Source: an uncultured bacterium
GTDB lineage: Bacteria > Planctomycetota > UBA1135 > GCA-002686595
DNA length: 12,788 bases
NCBI GenBank assembly: GCA_902826945.1
Contig: CADEGS010000126.1
Location: forward strand, 1 to 12,788
Reading direction: 5' to 3'
The position numbers and the translations under genes are program-made. This document shows, one piece after another, positions 1 through 4,692 of this stretch. The notes under the pieces were generated by a model. It did not search any database and was not told the DNA's origin. It saw nothing but the letters and a program-made list of their open reading frames with translations. The first letter of the stretch is position 1. Every line of letters begins with the position of its first letter.

Positions 1-147
1 CTCGGCCACCCTCGCGAAGCCGCGCTGGAAAGCCCGAGGACGAGCGTGCCTCGACGGGCCCGCCGCGACGCAGCGGCGAGGCCATCTCTCTTCGCGCCGG
101 CGCTCCGCGCTCCCGCTACGACCCGAAGCCGCGCTCCAGGAACGGGT

Positions 148-182
148 CGGCCGGATCGAACGCCCCACGCTCGATCCGGCCG
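148..182. repeat. 12-bp perfect inverted repeat (hairpin)
   Basis: Bases 148-159 (CGGCCGGATCGA) are the exact reverse complement of 171-182, around an 11-base loop. This is the longest perfect stem seen in the window. No T-run follows on either strand, so it is not a standard intrinsic terminator. It could be a terminator of another kind, part of a structured RNA, or a protein-binding site. Confidence 0.75.
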
Positions 183-400
183 CGCCCTCTGAGGCTGCCG
201 CTAGGGAGAACGGCAGCGCTTGGACGATGACCCCGAAAGGGCGCACCGTCCGGTGATGTCAATGGTCTTGTCCTACGAGCCGTGGTCGCGTCTCCGGTGC
301 GGATCGCACGCGCGATCCTCAGGGATTCACCTCGAAGCGAGCCACGGTCGAGTGAACCCTCGAGGGGTTCTAGAGCACTCGATGAAACAATCGTTTCATC
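148..400. ncRNA. Candidate structured RNA or regulatory region (strand unknown)
   Basis: Successive inverted repeats tile this gene-free stretch. They are 148-182 (12 bp), 194-200 with 211-217 (7 bp, 10-base loop), and 222-226 with 247-251, enclosing a 3-bp CCC/GGG stem capped by a GAAA tetraloop at 235-238. Then come 301-307 with 312-318 (7 bp, 4-base loop), 354-359 with 365-370 (6 bp, flanked by CGAGT/ACTCG at 349-353 and 377-381), and 381-388 with 393-400 (8 bp). Together with the low G+C, this fits a folded RNA. No known RNA family (RNase P, tmRNA, SRP, 6S, common riboswitches) was recognised by eye. A series of DNA operator sites would look similar. Confidence 0.2.
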
Positions 401-407
401 TTGTCAA
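381..407 (-). promoter_or_regulatory. Palindrome next to a TTGACA -35-like element
   Basis: Bases 381-388 (GATGAAAC) are perfectly complementary to 393-400 (GTTTCATC), with AATC between. This is the most A/T-rich spot in the region. One base further, 402-407 reads TTGACA on the minus strand, a full sigma-70 -35 consensus pointing toward base 1. At the normal 17-base spacing the -10 would be CATCGA, a poor match, so promoter activity is uncertain. A palindrome in the spacer position would suit an operator for a dimeric repressor. Confidence 0.35.
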
Positions 408-580
408 GGTTTTCTCGGGCGTTCCTGCCTCCGCGCTTGAGCCCGTCTTCTCGTCCCGTGCGCGCGGTGACGCGCGCTGGCGCCCTGCAAGCGACCGCGG
501 AGCGCGCACGCACGCGTGGTCGCACGAGCCCCGCGACGCGCGCGGACGCGCGCGCGCACGCCCCTCTGCGTCGGCGTTCG

Positions 581-620
581 AGCCCGTCACGACGGGCTTC
601 GCGGCCCGCCGGAGGCGGGC
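581..620 (-). terminator. Two hairpins at the 3' end of the sigma/TPR unit
   Basis: Bases 581-588 (AGCCCGTC) pair perfectly with 591-598, straddling the TGA stop at 589-587. Just upstream in the gene's last codons, 604-610 (GCCCGCC) pair with 614-620. Both lie at the end of the minus-strand unit. No T-run follows below 581, so if they end transcription they are not classical intrinsic terminators. Confidence 0.35.
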
Positions 621-1414
621 GGCGAGGCGCTCCGCTCGAGCAGCGCCGCGGTGCGCATGCGCCCGAGCGCGGCGCGCGTGCGGTTGCCGAGCTCGCTCTC
701 CTCGAGCGACGCCTCCTGCAGCGCCGTCCGGCAGCGCTCGAGCGTCTCCGCGGCGCTCGCGCGCTCGCCGGCGTCGAGCCACGAGAGCCCGATCTCGTCG
801 AAGGCCTGCACGCGGTCGAGCGGGTCGCCGACCCCCTCGGCCACCCCGCTCCAGGCGCGTCGCGCGTCCTCCAGGCGTCCCTCCTCCTGCCAGATGCGTC
901 CGGCCCACAGCCACGCGTCGTCGCGCTGCTCCGGCGCCGCGGAGGCGTCGCCGGCGACGGCCAGGTACTCGTCGAGCGCGGCGCGCCACGCGCCCTCGCG
1001 ACGGTGGACGTGGCCGATCTCGAGCCGCGCGCGCGCGCGGAAGGGCGTGCCCTTGCCCAGGTCCTGCGCCGCGCGGAACTCGACCAGCGCGCCCTCGGCG
1101 TCCTCCGCCGCGCGCAGGAGCTCGCCGGCCCGGAAGGCCGCCTCCGCCCCGAGCGCGCGCTCCTCGGGCCAGTAGCCGCGCACGGCCCGGTAGGCCTCGA
1201 CGGCCAGGGTGCGCCAGAAGTCGCGGTCGCACGGCTTGCGCCTGCCGATCGAGAGCTTGAGCCGCCGCGCGTGCGCGAGCTGCGCCAGCGCCCCGTCCAT
1301 GCGCGCCACGCGGGCGCTCGCGTCCGCCTGCGCGCGCGGCGGCGGCTCGTCCGCGGCGCCCGCAGGCGCGGGGAACGCCAGGGCCGCCAGCAAGGCCAGC
1401 GCCGCGCGGCTCAC
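587..1414 (-). CDS. Secreted TPR-like repeat protein
   Basis: Predicted protein of 275 residues, not assignable to a named family. The start chosen is GTG at 1414, which overlaps the sigma factor's TGA stop as GTGA and has GGGGAG seven bases upstream. A longer open frame exists upstream but runs antiphase through the sigma gene. Residues 1-20 form a signal peptide (an arginine, then an Ala/Leu stretch ending AGA-A), so the protein is probably exported. From about residue 85 to 215 it is helical with TPR-like spacing: AAFRAGELLRAAEDAEGALVEF, AALDEYLAVAGD, LEDARRAW. There is no enzyme motif. TPR proteins usually act as protein-binding scaffolds. The overlap implies coupled translation with the sigma factor, so it may be a partner or a regulated product. 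It does not look like an anti-sigma factor because no membrane segment follows the signal peptide and no zinc-binding anti-sigma motif is seen. Confidence 0.8.
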   Translation of the reverse strand: MSRAALALLAALAFPAPAGAADEPPPRAQADASARVARMDGALAQLAHARRLKLSIGRRKPCDRDFWRTLAVEAYRAVRGYWPEERALGAEAAFRAGELLRAAEDAEGALVEFRAAQDLGKGTPFRARARLEIGHVHRREGAWRAALDEYLAVAGDASAAPEQRDDAWLWAGRIWQEEGRLEDARRAWSGVAEGVGDPLDRVQAFDEIGLSWLDAGERASAAETLERCRTALQEASLEESELGNRTRAALGRMRTAALLERSASPPASGGPRSPS

Positions 1415-1983
1415 GTCGTCGCTCCCCGGCGCCCCTGCGCCTCGTTCCGCGCCAGCCGCTGGCGCAGGACGCGCAGCAGCCGCTGGCGCGCGCGGAACAG
1501 CCGCACCTTGACCAGGTGCGCTGGGATCCCGCACTCGAGGCCGGTGCGCGCGCAGCTCCCCTCGCCCGCGTAGAACGAGTCGAGCAGGCGCCGGTCCTCC
1601 GGCCGCAGCGATCCCTTGGCCTCCCCCAGGTGGCCCAGCAGGAGGTCGCGCTCCACCTCGACATCCCCCACCCGCACGGCGGCGCGCGGCTCCTCGCGCA
1701 CCGCGAGCACCGCGAGCGCGTCCTCCGGCTCGCGCTCGCCCGAGAAGCGCTGGTCGCGCCGGCGGATGTCGGCCAGCACGTTCAGCGCGATGCGCATCGT
1801 CCAGGAGCGCAGCCGGCGCGGCTCGCACAGCCGCGCGCGGTGGCGCGCGGCGCGCACGAACGTCTCCTGCACGACGTCGTCGATCTCGTTGTCGTCGCGC
1901 GAGTGGCGGCGCAGGAAGCACCGCAGGACCTCGCGCAACTCCTCCAGCCCGTGCCACGTCCGCTCGCTCGTCGCCGCGTCCAA
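1411..1983 (-). CDS. ECF-type RNA polymerase sigma factor
   Basis: Predicted protein of 190 residues, a normal length for an extracytoplasmic-function sigma factor. Region 2 spans about residues 14-80 and carries the expected DDVVQETFVRAARHR segment, then SWTMRIALNVLADIRRR, which contacts the -10 element and melts DNA. Region 4 spans about 122-175: LRPEDRRLLDSF, a helix-turn-helix near 144-169 and a typical VKVRLFRARQRLLRVL end. The variable linker is 81-120. The start is TTG at 1983, supported by GGGAGG five bases upstream (1994-1989); the only other candidate, the internal Met63, would remove most of region 2. It likely directs polymerase to a small regulon that may include its own operon. 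No anti-sigma gene is adjacent; the co-translated downstream gene encodes a secreted TPR-like protein. The exact ECF group cannot be named by eye. Confidence 0.93.
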   Translation of the reverse strand: MDAATSERTWHGLEELREVLRCFLRRHSRDDNEIDDVVQETFVRAARHRARLCEPRRLRSWTMRIALNVLADIRRRDQRFSGEREPEDALAVLAVREEPRAAVRVGDVEVERDLLLGHLGEAKGSLRPEDRRLLDSFYAGEGSCARTGLECGIPAHLVKVRLFRARQRLLRVLRQRLARNEAQGRRGATT

Positions 1984-1988
1984 CCGCG

Positions 1989-1994
1989 CCTCCC
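1989..1994 (-). promoter_or_regulatory. Shine-Dalgarno GGGAGG supporting the TTG start
   Basis: On the minus strand GGGAGG lies at 1994-1989, five bases before the TTG at 1983-1981. It is the clearest ribosome binding site in the window and decides this unusual start. Confidence 0.75.
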
Positions 1995-2003
1995 GCGTCT
2001 CCG

Positions 2004-2022
2004 GCGCTCCCCCGCGGAGCGC
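2004..2022 (-). repeat. Leader hairpin before the sigma factor gene
   Basis: Bases 2004-2010 (GCGCTCC) pair perfectly with 2016-2022 around a 5-base loop. In the minus-strand transcript this stem would sit about nine bases upstream of the Shine-Dalgarno, so it could affect translation. Such stems are fairly common by chance at this base composition. Confidence 0.35.
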
Positions 2023-2125
2023 GCGAGGGGAGGACGGAGCGGGAGCCGAGGCGTTGCGCGAAGAGCGCCTGTGGAGAACGGAGCGCCCGCCGTGGCGCGC
2101 GGCGTTCCTGGGAGCGCGGTCTCCT

Positions 2126-2153
2126 GCGGCCGGCCGCGCGGGCCTCTCAGGCC
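2126..2153 (-). terminator. Hairpins after the TPR gene
   Basis: Immediately after the TGA stop at 2157-2155 the minus strand reads GGCCT-GAG-AGGCC (2153-2141), then a 12-base perfect palindrome GCGGCCGGCCGC (2137-2126). There is no T-run, so this is only a possible weak or factor-dependent terminator. Confidence 0.3.
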
Positions 2154-2154
2154 G

Positions 2155-3240
2155 TCACTTGTACTTCTCGGCCTCGGCCGTCCAGCCCGAGCCGGGGAAG
2201 CGCGCGCGGAGCTCCGCCAGGATCTCCGCCTTGCGGCCGCGGTCCTTCAGCACGTCGAAGGAGCGCATCGCCAGGAACAGGGCGCGCGGCAGGACCGCGC
2301 TCTCCTGGCGGTAGGAGACCGCGACCCGCAGCGCGTGCTCCGCCGCGTCCAGGAGCGTCTCCTTCTCGTTCGTCGCCGCGCCCTCGTAGAAGAGGCACTC
2401 GGCCAGGCCGACGTGGGCGCCGGCCAGCGCCCGCGCCCCCGCGCGCGGCTCGTCGACCACCTGCTGGAACAGGGGACGGGCCGTGGTGCGCAGCTTCTGC
2501 GCCTCCTCGAGGGAGACGCGGCTCGCCTTCGCGAGGTAGGTCTGGGCCTCGGCGACCTTGGCCAGCGCGCGCACGTCGGCGTGCTTGGTGGCGGTCGCGG
2601 CGAGGTTCTGGAGCTGCTTGCGCTTCTCGTCGCCCTCGAGGTCGGCGGCCGCCAGGCGGTCCAGCCGGGCGAGCAGCTCCCAGCGTCCGAGCCCGCGCGT
2701 GCGCGCGAGCTCGTCGAGCGCCGTGAGCGTCTGGTCGGCCTCGCCCGCCTTGCCCGCGGCGCGCTGCGCTTCGGCCTTGGCCTGCAGCACCTCGGGCACG
2801 TGGCGCGACTCGGGGAACGCCGCCAGGAACGCGTCCGCGCCCGCGATCGTGCCGGCGGCGTCGGCCAGCTCGCGCCGGATCTCCAGCGCGCGCCAGGCCG
2901 CGTGCGGCAGCGCCCACTTCGGCAGGCGCCGGTTGCGGCCCTGGTTCTCGGTCACGAACGCCTCGAGCAGCTCGACGGCGCCCACCAGGTCGTCCTCGGC
3001 GTAGGCCGCGCGCGCCTCGTCGATCGGGTCGGGCACCTTCTGGAAGCGCACGTCGAGGACGTTCTCGGCGGCGACGGTGTCGGCCTTGCCGCCGGCGCGC
3101 TCGAAGCTGACCTCGGCCAGCGTCTCGTCGGTCACCGTCACGTCCGCGATCGTCTCGCCCGAGGCGAGCAGGATCGTGTCGGCGCGCAGCGCCGGGGCGA
3201 GGAGCAGGGCGAGGGCGGCGCGCGGGAGCATTCGCTTCAT
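2155..3240 (-). CDS. Secreted TPR-repeat protein
   Basis: Predicted protein of 361 residues starting at ATG 3240. Residues 1-20 are a classic signal peptide (MKRM, a Leu/Ala core, then ALRA before DT), so it should be exported. Residues 21-70 are beta-rich (DTILLASGETIADVTVTDETLAEVSFE), a style seen at the N-terminus of many planctomycete secreted TPR proteins. From about residue 75 to the end it is all helical with degenerate TPR repeats, such as EDDLVGAVELLEAFV, AAWRALEIRRELADAAGTIAGADAFLAAFPES and LDAAEHALRVAVSYRQ. No catalytic residues are apparent; a scaffold or periplasmic binding role is likely. No clear Shine-Dalgarno precedes the ATG. It shares strand and TPR type with the sigma operon just downstream but is separated by 171 bases, so joint expression is possible, not shown. 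Confidence 0.85.
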   Translation of the reverse strand: MKRMLPRAALALLLAPALRADTILLASGETIADVTVTDETLAEVSFERAGGKADTVAAENVLDVRFQKVPDPIDEARAAYAEDDLVGAVELLEAFVTENQGRNRRLPKWALPHAAWRALEIRRELADAAGTIAGADAFLAAFPESRHVPEVLQAKAEAQRAAGKAGEADQTLTALDELARTRGLGRWELLARLDRLAAADLEGDEKRKQLQNLAATATKHADVRALAKVAEAQTYLAKASRVSLEEAQKLRTTARPLFQQVVDEPRAGARALAGAHVGLAECLFYEGAATNEKETLLDAAEHALRVAVSYRQESAVLPRALFLAMRSFDVLKDRGRKAEILAELRARFPGSGWTAEAEKYK

Positions 3241-3331
3241 GGCGGAATCGCGGAGGGACCGGGGGCTACCCGGCCGGGGGACGTGGGTAACGCCCCTCGC
3301 CGGCCGCCCGCCGCGGCCGAAAGGGCCGGAG

Positions 3332-3361
3332 AGGATAGGAGCGCCCGCGCGCGGGTGTCAA
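3332..3361 (-). promoter_or_regulatory. Promoter-like TTGACA-N18-TATCCT with palindromic spacer
   Basis: On the minus strand TTGACA (3361-3356, six of six) is followed after 18 bases by TATCCT (3337-3332, four of six). The predicted transcription start near 3325 would give the TPR gene a leader of about 85 bases. Twelve of the 18 spacer bases (3355-3344) form the perfect palindrome CCCGCGCGCGGG, abutting the -35. This could be an operator, though CG alternation is common here. The -35 overlaps the stop codon of the PfpI-family gene. Confidence 0.45.
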
Positions 3362-3936
3362 CGCGGGCCGGCGGCGGCGAGCATGGCGCTCGCCAGGCTC
3401 TCGGCCTTGGCCGCGCCGGCCAGCTCCTCGACCAGGGCCAGCGCGAACTCCAGCGCCGTGCCCGGCCCCTGGCTGGTCGTGACCAGGCCGTCCCGGACGA
3501 CGCGCGGGCGCTCGACCACGCGCGCGCCGCCCAGCCGGTTGCGCACGCTCGGGTGCGAGGTCGCGTCGCGGCCCTCGAGGACGCCGGCCGCCGCCAGCAC
3601 CATCGGGGCGGCGCAGATCGCGGCCACCGGACGGCGGCTCGCGTGCAGCGTGCGCACGAGCGCGAGCACCCGCTCGTCCTCGAGCAGGTGCTGCGTGCCC
3701 GGCATCCCGCCGGGCAGCACGATCGTGCGCAGCGCGCGCGCGTCCACGTCCGCGAGCGCGCAGTCGGTGTCCACCACGATCCCGTGCGCGCCGCGGCACG
3801 GGCCCTGCGCCAGGCCGGCGACGACCACGGGCAGACCGGCGCGCCGCAGCACGTCGACGATCGTGACGGCCTCGATCTCCTCGAAGCCCTCGGCCAGGGG
3901 GACCAGGATCTGCTCGGGCTTCGGCTCGTCGGGCAT
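3358..3936 (-). CDS. DJ-1/PfpI family protein (YajL/ThiJ type)
   Basis: Predicted cytoplasmic protein of 192 residues, the usual length for the family. The family hallmarks are present in order: GFEEIEAVTIVDVLRRAG near residues 17-34 with Glu22 matching DJ-1 Glu18; VLPGGMPG at 73-80; the nucleophile elbow AAICAAP with Cys108 matching DJ-1 Cys106; ATSHPS with His128; and TTSQGPGTALEFALALVEEL near the end. The C-terminal end and intact Cys/Glu pair favour the DJ-1/YajL branch, whose members act in oxidative stress response, as chaperones or as proposed deglycase/glyoxalase enzymes; their exact reaction is disputed. The ATG at 3936 has no clear Shine-Dalgarno. A TAGAAT at 3982-3977 may be its -10. 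It is divergent from the DUF523 gene. Confidence 0.93.
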   Translation of the reverse strand: MPDEPKPEQILVPLAEGFEEIEAVTIVDVLRRAGLPVVVAGLAQGPCRGAHGIVVDTDCALADVDARALRTIVLPGGMPGTQHLLEDERVLALVRTLHASRRPVAAICAAPMVLAAAGVLEGRDATSHPSVRNRLGGARVVERPRVVRDGLVTTSQGPGTALEFALALVEELAGAAKAESLASAMLAAAGPR

Positions 3937-3976
3937 GCGCGTGCGGGGGGTCGGGTCGTCGCGGGGATCGCGCCCG

Positions 3977-3982
3977 ATTCTA
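3977..3982 (-). promoter_or_regulatory. -10-like TAGAAT upstream of the PfpI-family gene
   Basis: TAGAAT on the minus strand (3982-3977) matches five of six of the -10 consensus and stands out in GC-rich surroundings. It would start transcription about 34 bases before the ATG at 3936. No convincing -35 is seen at 16-18 bases. Confidence 0.35.
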
Positions 3983-4000
3983 GCCCCGCGCTCCCCCGCG

Positions 4001-4037
4001 GCGACCGCCTGCGGGCCGGCGGGTTAGGCTGGCATCG
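4001..4037 (+). promoter_or_regulatory. Possible leaderless promoter of the DUF523 gene
   Basis: TAGGCT (4025-4030) lies seven bases before the ATG at 4038, so a transcript starting at the usual distance would begin at or next to the start codon. GCGACC at 4001-4006, 18 bases upstream, matches three of six of the -35 consensus. There is no Shine-Dalgarno before this ATG, which fits a leaderless message. Confidence 0.3.
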
Positions 4038-4511
4038 ATGGCAGAGGACGACGACCGCGGCCGGCCGGTGCTGGTCAGCGCGTGCCTGCTCGGACGCGCC
4101 TGCCGCTACGACGGGCGCTCGAACGCGGACGGCGAGCTCGAGCGCCGCCTCGCGCGCGAGGGGCTGCGCGCGCTGCCCTTCTGCCCGGAGGAGGAGGGCG
4201 GCCTCGGCACGCCGCGGCCGCCGGCCTGGATCGCGGGCGGCGACGCCGCGGCGGTGCTCGAGGGCCGCGCGCGCGTCGTGACCGACGCCGGCGCGGACGT
4301 GACCGCGGCCTTCCTGGCGGGCGCGCGCGGCGCGCTCGAGCGCTGCGCCGCGCACGGGATCGCGCAGGCCTTCCTGAAGGAGCGCTCGCCCTCCTGCGGC
4401 GTGGCCCACACGCATGCGGACGGCGGGCTGGTCGCGGGCCCCGGCGTCACGGCCGCGCTGCTCGCGCGCCACGGCGTGCGCGTCGAGGGCGTCGAGGGCC
4501 GCCGCGCCTGA
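4038..4511 (+). CDS. DUF523 family protein (TudS-type iron-sulfur desulfidase)
   Basis: Predicted cytoplasmic protein of 157 residues, full length for DUF523. Diagnostic motifs are VSACLLGRACRYDG (13-26), PFCPEEEGGLGTPRPP (47-62), AFLKERSPSCG (111-121) and a terminal GPGVTAALL. Cysteines lie at 16, 22, 49, 103 and 120. Known members of this family include TudS, a thiouracil desulfidase that uses a [4Fe-4S] cluster held by three conserved cysteines; here Cys16, Cys49 and Cys120 are the likely ligands by motif position. Whether this copy desulfurates thiouracil, a thiolated nucleoside or something else cannot be told. The ATG at 4038 is preceded by no Shine-Dalgarno but by a TAGGCT element. Its neighbour, transcribed away from it, is a DJ-1/PfpI protein; a shared redox or sulfur theme is speculative. 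Confidence 0.93.
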   Translation: MAEDDDRGRPVLVSACLLGRACRYDGRSNADGELERRLAREGLRALPFCPEEEGGLGTPRPPAWIAGGDAAAVLEGRARVVTDAGADVTAAFLAGARGALERCAAHGIAQAFLKERSPSCGVAHTHADGGLVAGPGVTAALLARHGVRVEGVEGRRA

Positions 4512-4635
4512 GCCACGCGACCGCGTGGCCGCGGCCCGCGGCCCCGCGGCCGCATGGCCGCGGCCGGCGCGGCAGCGCCGTGGCGCCGCAGGCCTCCTTC
4601 GCGCGCAGCGCGAAGCCCATCGTCGCGCAGCGACG
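4512..4635. terminator. Cluster of five perfect hairpins between convergent genes
   Basis: Five non-overlapping perfect inverted repeats follow one another: 4512-4519 with 4522-4529 (8 bp, directly after the DUF523 stop), 4544-4551 with 4556-4563 (8 bp, loop GCAT), 4565-4570 with 4575-4580 (6 bp, loop GGCA), 4597-4604 with 4608-4615 (8 bp, loop GCA) and 4621-4626 with 4630-4635 (6 bp, loop GCA). They lie between the ends of two converging genes and could stop transcription from both sides. There are no T-runs. Confidence 0.5.
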
Positions 4636-4692
4636 GAAGCACGCGGCCTGGGCCATCGAGCCGAGAGAAGATCCGAGCGGAACCCCGCCCCG

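Larger units (their letters stand above)
1..586. other. Gene-free region with lower G+C and inverted repeats
   Basis: No reading frame here shows both a credible start and the strong third-position G/C bias of the real genes. The part from 221 to 420 is about 59% G+C by hand count, while the genes nearby are far richer. A frame is open on the plus strand from base 2 to the TGA at 254-256, with about 79% G/C in third positions. It could be the 3' end of a gene entering from the left, but its protein resembles nothing recognised. The rest holds the inverted repeats listed separately. From about 400 to 580 nothing is seen except alternating CG-rich sequence. Confidence 0.6.

Noticed and set aside
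2..85. Possible minus-strand gene start at ATG 85 (MASPLRRGG...) running off the left edge
   Set aside because: Only 28 codons are visible, the AG-rich sequence is too close to the ATG, and third positions are about 74% G/C, below the real genes.
222..251. Stem with GAAA tetraloop considered as group II intron domain V
   Set aside because: The AGC triad and the two-base bulge of domain V are absent, and there is no intron-encoded protein nearby.
2..256. Plus-strand frame open from the left edge to TGA 254-256
   Set aside because: About 79% G/C in third positions is intermediate and the product matches nothing known. It is mentioned in the gene-free region entry but not called as a gene.
371..381. 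AGCACTC resembling half of a CIRCE heat-shock operator
   Set aside because: The second half (GAGTGCT nine bases on) is missing and no chaperone gene follows.
220..1260. Long plus-strand open frame starting at TTG 220
   Set aside because: Most of it is antisense to the secreted TPR gene, its product becomes an Arg/Ala/Pro-rich low-complexity chain, and its first part lacks the third-position G/C bias of real genes.
2080..2108. GGAAC on the minus strand as an ECF -35 upstream of the sigma gene, with CGTT as -10
   Set aside because: The gap is about 23 bases, well above the usual 15-17, and GGAAC alone is easily found by chance.
1516..4281. Very long open frames on the strand opposite the clear genes, here and at 4414-7623, 8528-11143 and 9545-12574 upstream of 10996
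   Set aside because: Stop codons are rare by chance at this G+C. These frames give Arg/Ala-rich low-complexity products and lie over genes with clear family motifs.
4447..4656. Small minus-strand frame MAQAACFRRC... across the hairpin cluster
   Set aside because: It runs through several hairpins and into the antisense of the DUF523 gene, ending in an Arg/Ala chain with no family resemblance.
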